Source of the DNA: Norana najaformis
Lineage: Eukaryota > Annelida > Clitellata > Crassiclitellata > Hormogastridae
DNA: 64,000 nucleotides
NCBI GenBank assembly: GCA_964023275.1
Contig: OZ029918.1
Coordinates: forward strand, 30,202,704-30,266,703
Direction of reading: 5' to 3'
The position numbers and the translations under genes are program-made. Positions 48,100 to 57,700 of the stretch are shown one piece after another (position 1 is the stretch's first letter; the number at the start of each line of letters is the position of its first letter). The notes beneath the pieces are model-generated. The model was given only the letters and a program-made list of their open reading frames with translations. It had not been told where the DNA came from and made no database searches.

Positions 48100-48319
48100 A
48101 AGCAAAATTCTACCGTGGTTGAGGTGGTGTATGGTGCAAGAGTTTGATGAACTATTTCATAGAATGAAGCAAAAACTTGGACGACAGGCCTCATACACTT
48201 ACTTGCTAAACTGCCTAAGTTATAGGCCTTCAAAGTTGAACAAATACTTCTGGCCCACCCTGTAGCAATGGCGCATTGGAAGGCTGAAATAAAGAGTTTT
48301 CTGTATTTAACTTTTAAAC

Positions 48320-48362
<43 letters not shown>

Positions 48363-51300
48363 CATCATCATCATCATCACCATCATCATCATTATTTGCT
48401 TATTTATTTTAGTCATTATTTATCTACTTGTTTATTTGTTTTTAGAATGTTCTCAAAGTTTATGCAGAAAATGGGAGTGTTGTGGCGCGACTGCCGGACA
48501 TTCACCTCATTCCAGGAATCCGCAACACACTCGGTCTATACCCCGTCTCTAGTTTTCGGTTTCTTTCTGTCTGTTGGTTGGTCTTTTCTGCAGGGTGATG
48601 TGGGTTTAGGAATTGGGATGGTCTGTCTACTGGTTCGATGGCCTCATCCCAGGATGACAGACCAGTTTGGACCTGTCAGTTTTGTGTTTTGGTTTGGTCG
48701 TCTTTGATTGGTCTGTATTTAGTTAGGTCTGCATTTCGTTTGGTGTGTCTTTGGGTCCGTCAACTTGGGCTTGGTCTGTTTTAGAGTTGGTCTGTTTTGG
48801 GTTGGCCTGCCAGTTGCTTTTTGTCTGGGTCGGTATGTCTTTTGATAGGTGAGGTCTTGGGTAGGTACTAATTGGTCTGTCTGTCTCTTGGCCGAGGTCT
48901 GTTTGTGGGTTGAGCTGGCTCTGCTTGCTCGGTCTTCGGATATGTCGTTGAACGTGTCCGAGAAAATTAAAGCGTGTCAGCTGCTAACTCTGGATAGGAA
49001 TCCGTTGGTTCGGATGTGAGTGTGTGCGGGAGCACAACGTTCAAGCAAACAATGTTCAGTTTATCTGAACATTGTCTGCTTACTGATGAGCGTTTTCTTC
49101 TTAATGACTTTAATGTCATTTAAGCTTAATTGCTTTAATGTCATTTAAGCTTGCGTATACGCAGCGCTTCGTGAGGTACTGAAAGGCGCTACATAAAGTA
49201 TTTAGATAACTAACAGACTAGCAGACAAAGAGATGTTAAGCCTGGGCCTCTAATTCTGACTTGGTTGCAGCTCGAATCAGCATCTATGATCCTCTGTGCA
49301 GCAGCGAACGCAAGAGAAGACAGACGATGAAACTCCTTCGCAGACAACTGCAACGACTGGAAATGGAGGGTCCGAAAGGCAAGCACACCACCACCCCTTT
49401 ACGATGTAATAGGCATTTTTATAGCGCCAGACAGAAAGAACTCCTCAGCAGAAGGTTACTGAAACACGTGTAGTTAGCACACTTCAAAGTGCTACCAGTA
49501 GTTCAATTCAGCTGGACCTGAGATCCGTCACCTCTGATTTGAAATCCTCAACCTGAACTTTGAGATCCGTCATCTAAACTAAATTTCTCAGCACCAAACA
49601 AACCCGCGTCAGGGAGACTAACTTATACCACCGGCGCTATATCAAATTGAGTCCGCCAGAGCCAGGTTGTTAGGTCAGTTTCGGTCCCAGGTCAGAATCC
49701 GAGGGTCCAGCCAGAGGTAGATGTTTTGAGTGAAGTAAACGGATTCGCCAGATAGGCTTAGGTTGTAGATTTGCAAAAATTTGGAGATCCATCTCCTCTG
49801 GACGAGCAATGTAACCACCGAGTGCAACTGTACTCACCAAAGTGCAAATCCCCGATGAGACGAAGATAGGCTATTACAAGATTACTGTTTCACTAGCGCC
49901 CCTAGCGAACTCAGCTATAAAAGAGTAGGCCCACGCTGGCGTTGGGAAGATCAGGCTGCATCGAAGGAGAGGACTGGCCATCCGAGGCTATATGCCGAGG
50001 CTAAGAAAATTGAAAATTGCTGGAATTTCTTATCTGTTTCTGTCCGCTTGGAAAGTTCTGTGATGTCTGTTAGATCCAGGCTGAAGTCTCGTCTTTCTCA
50101 GATTTCTCATTCCCTCAGACAACACAAGACAGGACAAGACAAGACAAGACAGGACAGGACAGGACAGGACAGGACAGGACAGGACAGGACAGGACATCCT
50201 CTTATTAGCCTGACTTCCGGTCTCTGAATCTCGACTGTCCAGTGGAAAATGCTATTGGAATGCTTTTTTTGCTTGTCGATTGATGTCCTATGCATTACAG
50301 TAACGGCGCTAGAAGTTTGAAAATGAGATTAGATAACTTTTGCAAGTGATGATATCGTGTCTGGATGTTTAGCGAGGCTGATGAGGCAGCGGAGAGACAC
50401 GATCAAGTTCTTTATGCCAAGTATTCGGCGCTTCACGGTTCCAATTCCACGAATCACTCCAACCAGATGCGAACTACTCAATGTCACTCCGATCAACATT
50501 GCTAACATGGAAAAACGGGTACACGCGATTCATACTGTTATGTACTGCACTGCGCTTTGTTTTATTCTACTGCATGTATTGCACTGTAGGAGAGCACTTC
50601 TATAGCGCCTCTATTCATGGCTATCATCATCGTCGTCGTCGTCATCATTGTGTTGCTGCCCATGGATTGAAAGCCAGTAGAGCTCAACGGATCGTTTAAT
50701 CATTTCTTTCAACACTTTTCTATCTTACGCTGCCTAATGCAAGCTGTAGATGTTTCTTTGCCGCCAGTCTTAATTCTTGTTGTCCTTTCCATAATTCCGA
50801 GCATCACACGTTTGATCTTCCTGGCAGTCTGCCTGACGTCTTTTTGGCCGATGAATAGAGACTATTTCAAGCACTCACAGTACATGGTACTTAGTGGTTT
50901 ACAAGTACCGACACTGGCAGATTCATTAGGGGGTAAATGCTGACCACATATAAAGTACGATGAATGAATGAAATAATTAATTATTAAAATAATTGATGGA
51001 TGGATGAATTGATAAACTGATGAATGGTTGAATGGATAAAGGATAAATGAACGGACAAATGGATGGATGAAATGGTAAATTGGTGAATGGTTGAATTGGA
51101 TGAGTGTAATTGTAATTGTAATCGGAAATTTGTAAAACGCCGCTTCAAGGTAGCCTCATCAGAGGCGCTTCCGGCGCGTCGTCCCAGAACTGGGGAATAA
51201 TACGGTTTTCAAGCGCTTACGGAAGAGGGGGAGAGGGAGAGAAGCTCCCGTCAAAGGTCGACAAGTAAGTCATTCCAGGAAGCAGGGCCAGCAATAGCAA

Positions 51301-51607
51301 AGCTGCTGCGCTGAGCGGTGGCAGCTCGAGACAGAGGGAACGGACAGATGGATGAATGAATGAATGAATTCGCCTGAATCTGTTCGAAATGTTTCAGATT
51401 AACATGAAAATGGAAGAGTACCGCTTCCAGCTGAAAATGTCGCACGTCAGGCACGCTTGGACTCTGCTGGGGCGTCTACCACTTGGACAACTTCCGGCTG
51501 GCTGTAGGGAACGCTTTCTCCAGGTCTACCGCGCCTACGAACCGCTTCGTCTGAGAGACATCTACGTCATCCGCCCGTACGTGCCACACATCACCTACCT
51601 GGACTAA
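43694..51607 (+). CDS. Ten-exon gene for an EF-hand-like protein, unrecognised
   Basis: Exons found: 43,694-44,045, 45,254-45,360, 45,772-46,030, 46,833-47,159, 47,314-47,354, 47,769-47,912, 48,446-48,533, 49,271-49,378, 50,373-50,518 and 51,398-51,607. Every junction is phase-compatible. From an ATG at 43,730 the frame is 582 codons and ends at TAG/TAA 51,607. A polyadenylation signal AATAAA lies at 51,696. Residues about 142-205 look like a degenerate EF-hand pair: the loops resemble DARELSVLDRSE and a second ending GQVDFDEF, but several calcium ligands are missing. An acidic, then very basic, stretch follows. The C-terminal 70 residues, starting INMKMEEYRFQL and ending YVPHITYLD, look compact and conserved in style. 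I recognise no family. The 5' end is open: a small upstream exon is possible (ATG 43,077 before a GTAGGC donor). Confidence 0.6.
44210..44640 (+). repeat. LINE 3' fragment (CGACCATCGATTG family)
   Basis: One frame reads GPRLWNSLPANVRSAKSVLVF, then RSRLK: a clear LINE ORF2 tail with a frameshift. The 3' UTR has AACGACCATCGACTGATACATTG and TGGCGCTATAGAAGTTCTCAG. It lies in an intron of the EF-hand-like gene. Confidence 0.7.
45254..45360 (+). CDS. EF-hand-like gene, exon 2
   Basis: Acceptor TTTTCAG/GG; donor CATAAG/GTTCGT. Encodes YSSDPLMTTIYVPETNEL and then PDWYVELTPQQMQLFHK, with a phase 0 exit. Confidence 0.65.
45462..45770. repeat. GATTGATG-type degenerate repeat
   Basis: TGATTGATGGATTGATT repeats fill the intron up to the exon at 45,772. 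Confidence 0.8.
45772..46030 (+). CDS. EF-hand-like gene, exon 3 (EF-hand pair)
   Basis: Acceptor GTTATAG/ATT. It encodes ILRLLDARELSVLDRSEL through GQVDFDEFLYALAEV and an acidic tail. The likely donor is AAAAG/GCAAGC at 46,030 (a GC-AG intron). A GT donor at GAGG/GTAGGC near 45,979 is in the same phase and cannot be excluded. Confidence 0.65.
46495..46700 (+). repeat. LINE 3' tail (CTCCTGGCAACCGGA family)
   Basis: CTCCTGGCAACCGGACTTGGTTCTTGACATGG and GACGCAGCGCTTATGAATAAG, then TTCGAGTTTACGATTACGATAA, match 29,620-29,760. Confidence 0.6.
46833..47159 (+). CDS. EF-hand-like gene, exon 4 (basic region)
   Basis: Acceptor CTATAG/CA, donor GGTGG/GTTAGT. Encodes MFSVLGAIQSPLELQRKH through a Lys/Arg-rich stretch to EEDGEASDGEQRPSV. 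The frame is open for 108 codons and both junction phases fit. Confidence 0.6.
47314..47354 (+). CDS. EF-hand-like gene, 41-bp micro-exon 5
   Basis: Acceptor TTTTATAG/CC and donor GAAG/GTATGC bound 41 bp, encoding KVKKVIGVPPKMK. Its phases join exon 4 and exon 6 without a stop. Confidence 0.5.
47370..47442. repeat. (ATT)n microsatellite
   Basis: About 24 ATT units, in an intron. Confidence 0.95.
47769..47912 (+). CDS. EF-hand-like gene, exon 6
   Basis: Acceptor TTTCTAG/GTG, donor CGCT/GTAGGC. Encodes VRASFKIQELSPVAMAAFRK and ends in the acidic EIFLDDDDFAV. Confidence 0.6.
47995..48100. repeat. (GTGC)n and (GT)n microsatellite
   Basis: GTGCGTGCGTGTGCGTGC then TGTGTG, in an intron. Confidence 0.9.
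48322..48405. repeat. (ATT)n/(ATC)n microsatellite
   Basis: ATT units followed by ATC units, about 40 bp before the exon 7 acceptor. Confidence 0.9.
48446..48533 (+). CDS. EF-hand-like gene, exon 7
   Basis: Acceptor TTTGTTTTTAG/AAT. Encodes NVLKVYAENGSVVARLPDIH and then LIPGIRNTL. The donor ACTCG/GTCTAT is weak but gives the phase 1 exit that exon 8 needs. Confidence 0.5.
49150..49215 (+). repeat. Retroposon 3' end
   Basis: CAGCGCTTCGTGAGGTACTGAAAGGCGCTACATAAAGTATTTAG matches the ending at 2,110. Confidence 0.5.
49271..49378 (+). CDS. EF-hand-like gene, exon 8
   Basis: Acceptor TTGGTTGCAG/CT. Encodes RISIYDPLCSSERKRRQ and then a basic coiled stretch. The likely donor is GAAAG/GCAAGC, a second GC-AG form with the same hexamer as exon 3. 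A GT at GGAGG/GTCCGA is an in-phase alternative. Confidence 0.55.
49850..50040 (+). repeat. SINE body fragment (tRNA-Asp family)
   Basis: GCTAGCGCCCCTAGCGAACTCAGC, GGGAAGATCAGGCTGCA and GAGGCTAAGAAAATTGAAA are body phrases of that family. The head and the 3' end are missing. Confidence 0.55.
50120..50197. repeat. (GGACA)n microsatellite
   Basis: GACAAGACAAGACAGGACAGG pentamer repeat, followed by a LINE tail with CTTGTCGATTGATGTCC and ACGGCGCTAGAAG to about 50,320. Confidence 0.9.
50373..50518 (+). CDS. EF-hand-like gene, exon 9
   Basis: Acceptor GATGTTTAG/CG, donor AAACGG/GTACAC. Encodes RLMRQRRDTIKFFMPSIRRF and on to NIANMEKR, phase 0 exit. Confidence 0.6.
51130..51320 (-). repeat. LINE 3' fragment, inverted
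   Basis: Minus frame reads SRAATAQRSSFAIAGPASWND, the ORF2-tail family also seen at 1,450-1,520. The 3' end GGCGTTTTACAAATTTCCGATTACAATTAC lies toward 51,120. Confidence 0.55.
51398..51607 (+). CDS. EF-hand-like gene, last exon
   Basis: Acceptor AATGTTTCAG/ATT, open for 69 codons to the stop at 51,605-51,607. AATAAA follows at 51,696-51,701, about 90 bp later. Confidence 0.65.
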   Translation: MNMKMEEYRFQLKMSHVRHAWTLLGRLPLGQLPAGCRERFLQVYRAYEPLRLRDIYVIRPYVPHITYLD

Positions 51608-51889
51608 GAGTGACGAAAAAAGACAGGAAAAAAACGAATAACTTAATTCGATATTGGCAGAAAAGTGCAATTCTTAGACGATGCTATTCACATTAAATAA
51701 AAAGTGTTAGGCCAATCCTGCTGCCGTCATGCTTCAGTTGACTGAGTGAATTGGCTTAATTCCAAGGAGTCTCTATAAACAAAGGCGTGAACGCTCTAGG
51801 TATAGGCCTACATAGAGGCCCTACTGACACGTTTGGTCACCAAGTACTTGCAGCTATAGCCTATTCGAAGGCCTAGGCCTAAGCGTAGG

Positions 51890-52130
51890 CTTACTCTGAA
51901 GACGCAGCGCCAGCTCTTTGGAACAAACTCCCGAAAGATCTCCGCCAGTTCGCTTGTCCCCCTTTCTTGCCTCTCCGTACGAGCACTCCTTTGCTTGCCC
52001 TCTTTTCTGCAGCTTTTCGCTCAAAACTGGAAAACGATCTTTCAAGCTATTCGGTGCTGCCTCCGCTTCTGCACCATCCGATGACGATCACCACCAACGA
52101 TTTTCACCGTAAAACCATAGGGCCCTCTAT
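51890..52130 (+). repeat. LINE ORF2-tail fragment
   Basis: Plus frame APALWNKLPKDLRQF, then FRSKLENDLSSY: a 5'-truncated LINE C terminus. Confidence 0.6.
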
Positions 52131-52136
52131 CGTAGT

Positions 52137-52690
52137 CGTAATATCAAAATGTCTACAGCGCCCAACGAAAGCCAAGTCGCGGGAACCAGCTTGTTCACAG
52201 GCGCTTAGTCAAAACAAAATCGACAGGCAAAAAGGTTCGGTTCCCGGTAAAGATCCAAGAGTCAGACAGGCAGGCAATCAAACGACTAAGGTGGGTGGTG
52301 TTTGGAATCGGATCTGCAAGATAGACAAGGGGAAGAAGAGGAATCAGGATAGGATCTGCGAAACAGGAGTGTCTTCAGTTTTGAGTGGAAGACCTGCGGA
52401 GAGATTGCAAAGGGTGAAGTGATGGTGAGTTCGTAAGATGGATCAGATAATTGCCGTAATTCTGACAGGAGTTTATTCCAGAGGGATGGATCATGGAGCA
52501 GGTTGTCTATGTTGTCTCCTCGGTTTGATCTCCCGGATTCTGACCTGGCACCGAAATTTACCAAACAACCTGGCTCTTGCGTACTTGTTTTGATATAACA
52601 CCGGTGTTTAAGCTGATCTCCCTGACGCGGCTTTTGTGTGGCGCAGAGAAATTTGGGAGATTTACATTTACAACGGAGGAGGGGCAGAGG
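52137..52690 (-). repeat. LINE 3' fragment (CGCCCAACGAAAGCC family), inverted
   Basis: Minus frame SLWNKLLSELRQLSDPSY and FHSKLKTLLFRRSY, then the 3' UTR with GCGCCTGTGAACAAGC and GGCTTTCGTTGGGCGCTGTAG. Shorter copies lie at 26,765, 27,020 and 55,675. Confidence 0.65.
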
Positions 52691-52865
52691 AATGGAGAAA
52701 GTGGAAGGGAAGGGAACGTAGGATAGGAAAGAAACGTGGAGCAACATGGGCTTTTCCACAGAAGAAGCATTTTGCCGATCTAGCGCGCAGATATGCTGTG
52801 CAGGAGAATGCTGTCTGCTATTTCATTTTGCTCTTGTCCAGACGTTCTGCTCACACCCCAAATTA

Positions 52866-53340
52866 AATAATAATAATAAGACAATTTATACAGCGCCGTA
52901 ACACAACCGAGGTCAAAAAAGGGCGCTGTACATTCACCGGTGCATTCAGCCGTCGAAGAATAAGCTGAAAAGGAGTGTTTTTAACCGTGATTTAAATGTC
53001 TCGGTGAAGGGGACTTGACAAAATCAGGAAGACTTTTCCACGCCATAGGTCCGGCAACCGTGAAGGAGCGTTCTCAGAATTTTGTTATTTCTGCGGACGT
53101 GTAGTTGATTACTCGCAGACGATTACTCGTAGTCGGTAAACCCGCTGCATAAGTTTTATTCACTGGTCGAATGCAGAAGTCGAGTAGATAGCCCGGAACA
53201 CCACCATATAAACTTATAAAGCCTTACATGTCATCATTCGACCTGATTGTAGCTTGGTTTTGTTGTGCCATCGGTTGATGCCTTGTGCATTAGACACCGG
53301 CGCATTAGAAACTGCTAATTATTACTTTTATACACAGCTT
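52866..53340. repeat. Retroposon fragments
   Basis: AATAATAATAAGACAATTTATACAGCGCCG (inverted counterpart of the end at 25,600), a LINE-like middle, and at 53,225-53,330 a plus-strand CATCGGTTGATGCCTTGTGCATTAG tail of the CGACCATCGATTG family. Confidence 0.55.
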
Positions 53341-53709
53341 GTAAGAACTTAAGTGATCCGCTGCGGGGCACGCAACCAATGAAGCTTGTCCCTCAGCAGG
53401 GCAGTGACATAGTCAGATGATATCTTGCCGTAAATGAGACGGGCAGCAGAGTTGAACACAATAAAATATAACCCTAATTGCTTAACAGAGTTTAACCCAA
53501 ATTATTAACATCTATAAATCACATTCTGGTCGTACATAAATGAAAGTAAGCAAAAACAGGTTATTAACTTACAAATGAATTAAATAAAACTACTAAACAT
53601 TAACTTCGTATTAGGTCTACATAGTTACATAAAAGATGGTTACATACTACGACAATAACAAGTAGGCCTTACAATTTCAAAGATTTAAATCTCGGGCTAG
53701 TACGGTCCG

Positions 53710-53850
53710 TGCACGGGAACCTTAAATGGCGTGGCGTCCATTTAAACGGGCAGCGGTGGTGAAGGATCTCACCCGATAAATTCATTGCAAAATGAGCAGG
53801 GTCGAGGCCATACGGTCGCTAAATAAAACCTATGCATTTACATTTACATT
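53710..53850 (+). repeat. SINE-like family 'GGTCGAGGCCATACGGTCGC' copy (best)
   Basis: GTGCACGGGAACCTTAAATGG, CCATTTAAACGGGCAGCGG, GTGAAGGATCTCACCCGATAA, ATGAGCAGGGTCGAGGCCATACGGTCGC, then TGCATTTACATTTACATTTTAC. This copy looks most complete. Confidence 0.75.
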
Positions 53851-54660
53851 TTACAAAGGATTCAAGTAGGTCACCCAAATTTTCCAGACTTCGTAGAAAA
53901 CGCACCTTGTTTTTGTCTTTGATTAAGCAATCTCAAGAACTGGAGCAAGGTTAGCGAACGAGCTAATCACGTGTGTAACTCCCAATAGAGTTTATTAGCA
54001 ACCAAATTCATTGGTAATCTTGGGATATTAAGCACACATTATTTTAATGACAGGCTCCTTATGTTGAATATTACATTATTTCTGAACTTTATAAAATTAT
54101 GTATCGGGATTTCAGGAGCGGAGGTTTGAATGCTACGTTGAACAGAGGGCGTCGTGGCAGTTGTATAGCGCTGTTTTTATATACAGACTAGTTATATGAA
54201 ATTTGGAGAATTTCTTAGTTTTTAAATCAGTTTTTTCATACAGACTCCTGAACATATAATGAATAATGTATTACTAAATTATTTTTAAAAGCCTTTCGCC
54301 AAAGTAAAAACGAAATGACGTAAAGTAACGATGAGATTCCATCAGCAAATAAATAACAGCATCATACAGATGTGAAATAGCCGGACAGTTTACTGAGCTG
54401 AAGATATGTAATCTTTTCAGTGTGCCAAATGTTAATTTGTAGTTAATGAGCATAAATCAAATAGTCGCAAAAGCTTGATTAATATTTGAGCTTTTTACGA
54501 GTTTGGTCGGAATTTTACTATGTTCCTTTTTATATTGACACAAATGATGCCTTTGGGTCGTAATAAAGGTCATGAAACCCATTTCATTTAACTGAGACCA
54601 ATAATTGCATGATTGTACTTATATGGTGCATGATTTGATATGGATCAATTTCAGAGACTT
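53850..54660. other. Intergenic DNA upstream of ITPA
   Basis: AT-rich and without exons. A GCGCTGTTTTTATATACAGACTAG retroposon-like end lies near 54,168. No clear TATA or CpG promoter for ITPA was identified. Confidence 0.4.
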
Positions 54661-54665
54661 GGACA

Positions 54666-54752
54666 ATGTCTAAACCAATTGTATTTGTCACTGGCAATGC
54701 CAACAAACTTAAGGAAGTGGTGATGATTTTGGGTGAAGCATTTGAAGGCAAG
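54666..54752 (+). CDS. ITPA: ITPA coding exon 1
   Basis: [18 protein letters not shown] start; donor GGCAAG/GTATTT, phase 0. Confidence 0.92.
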
Positions 54753-57700
54753 GTATTTTTATCATTCAGTTTCTGCCATCAGAATTATGTGCTTTGCTCT
54801 TTTTTGTGTTTTAGGGATAGAATACCCAGTTACTGGATTATTGTAGTCATATTTGCAGCCAAAATATTGTCAAAACAATTTGAAAACTAATTTTGGTATG
54901 AGCATGTAATAAATTAACTCTACCTTAAGTTACTTTAATTTACCTTACCTTTGAATATTATGTAATTAATTAACTTTACCTTAACTTACTTTAATTTACC
55001 TTATCTTTGAATATTACGTGGACAGTCATTTACTAATCTAGCCATTACATTATTTTTTAAAATGTTGAGTCATGCTCGCAAAGATCAAATATCAATACTG
55101 CCTTAATTAAAGTTTCTGTTACAGAAAGCAAGCATGAAAGATGTAACTCAAACTTGTGAACCCATTTTTAAGAGCTTACTGCTGTACTGCTACCGTTGAA
55201 CTTTCGTTTTAACTTTGACCTTCTAACTTTGAAATTGATCTGGAAGCTTATTTATGACTTACCAATAAAATGCTGCTACTCAACTTTTGTGGGATAGTTT
55301 AGCATAAAATCCATAAATTATTGCTATGTGACACTCAAATGTCTGTGTTATCCTATCTTAAAACTATAGCACCGTTATACTATTTGTAATGCAAAAGACA
55401 TTTATATTTGTCTCGATTTATAGCATTGTTTACTTGTGTTTCAAGATCATCAGCCAAAACATTGACCTGCCAGAGTTCCAAGGAGAACCAGACAAGATAT
55501 GTGTGGCAAAGTGTGAAGAAGCGGCCAAGTATGTCAAAGGCCCGGTTATAATTGAGGACACATGTCTCGGGTTCAATGCCCTTGGAGGAATGCCTGGACC
55601 GTACATCAAGTGGTTCCTTCAGCCCCTTGGACCAGCAGGTTACCTGGACTTTTTACGCATATGTCATAATTGTAATCCCGAGATTTCTACAGTGCCAAAA
55701 GGAAAGCCACGTCACGGGGACCAGCTTATACACAGGAGCTGTTAATATAGTTAAAACAATCTGTAAATTCACTGCCCATTGTAAAGTTGAATTGTAATTT
55801 TGTAACTGTAAACACAAATTTGTATTGTGCCTCTTCAAGAGATACATTTCCACAGTGGTGTCATCCTGGCAGCACAATATGCAGTCAAACAGAATGGTTT
55901 TCAAGCGCTTTGTGGAACGTGTTCCTGAAGGTTGGACCGACAACAGCAAAAGCTTCTGTGCTGCACCTTGGAAGTTCGGGCCAGTGGAACAACCAGGTTA
56001 CCTTATGCAGCAAAGCGAAGGGATCTACGGCCAGAAATGGATGAGACTGAGACACACGACACCCTGAGATGAGATAGAACACAGCCTGCAGAGAGTCAAA
56101 TGTACGCATTAAGATCTTAAACACAATGCAGTTTTGCAATGGCATCCAGTGCATTTCTTCCTGCATGAAACTCACCTTGTCACCTTGTGCTGTCAGCTCT
56201 TTGAGCTCTAGCGACCATCATGATCAATCTTCTCCATTTCTTTCTTTCCAATGTCGCGTCCCTTAGTTGTGCCAAGTTCATTCCAGTTGCTTCGTGTATC
56301 TTGTCCATCCATTTTTTCCTTGGTCTCCCTTGTTTTCTCTTTCCCTCTCCACAAGCCAGCATCATTTCTTTTTCCAATCCATCTGATCTCATAACATGTC
56401 CAAAGAACCTCAGCTTTGATTTTAGCACTGTTTGTTGTAACGTCTCATCTTGCTCAATTCCAATCGCCTTGCGTACCCATTCATTAGTCCTTTTCTCCGT
56501 CCATGATGTTCTCAGCATCTTCCTCCATATCCACATTTCACAAGCATTGATTTTTTTCTCTATTTTCTTGGTCATTGTCCACGTCTCACTGCCGTATGTT
56601 ACTGTTGGTATAATCAAGGCCCTCACCAATCTTTTTTTCGTGTCTGTGCTCACATGTTTGTCTTTCCATATTTTTTCTAGTCCATTCATTGCGGCTTTTC
56701 CAATCGCCACCCTTCGGTTTATTTCCATATCGCACTTTCCTTCTCTTTCTACTACTGATCCCAAGAATGTAAAGCTTGTTACCGTCTCTAATTCCTCTCC
56801 ATCCACCATAAAACTGCCCTCCTCAGCTGTTGTCATGATCTTCGTTTTCTTTATATTGAAGTATAGTCCTGCTTTCTCGCTCTCTCTCTTCAGCCTTCTT
56901 ATCAGTTCTACCAGATCTGTTTTTTTACCTGCTAATAGTGTTGTGTCATCTGCGTATCTCAGATTATTCAGTGTTCTTCCCGCTATCTTTACTCCCTCTT
57001 TTGCTCCATCCATTTCCGCCATCCTCATTATCCTTTCTGCATATAGGTTAAATAGGAATGGGGACAGAATGCATCCCTGCCTCACTCCTTTCTTTATTTT
57101 GATTCTTTCAGTATCTCCAAATTCAGTTCTTATTACCGCAATCTGTTCTTCGTACAATCCCTTGAGAAGTTGTATCAAGTGCCTTGGTATTCCCATTTCT
57201 ATTAAGGTTTTCCACATCAACTCATGATCAATGCAATCGAATGCCTTACTATAGTCAATGAAGCATATGTATAATTTTTGTCCATACTCCTTTTGTCTCT
57301 CCATTATCCACCGCATGTTGGCGATAGGATCACGAGTTCCACGGGATTTCCTAAATCCTGCTTGGTTATCTGGGAGCTCCCTCTCTATTATGTTCTCCAT
57401 TCTTTTATGTATTATTTTAAGTAGTATTTTACTTATGTGCGATATCATTGCTATGGTCCTGTAGTTTTCACACTCTCTCGCATCTCCTTTTTTGAATATA
57501 GGGATAAAGATTGAGCTCTTCCAATCCTCTGGCCATTTTCCGGTTGTCCATATGATATTGCACATTTTTGTTATTGTCTTTGTCATTGCGCCATCTCCTG
57601 CTTTTACCATTTCTATGGGTATCCCATCCGGACCCGGTGCTTTATTGTCCTTCAGTTGTCTAATTGCCCATTCCACCTCTGCTTCCAAAACGTCCGGTTC

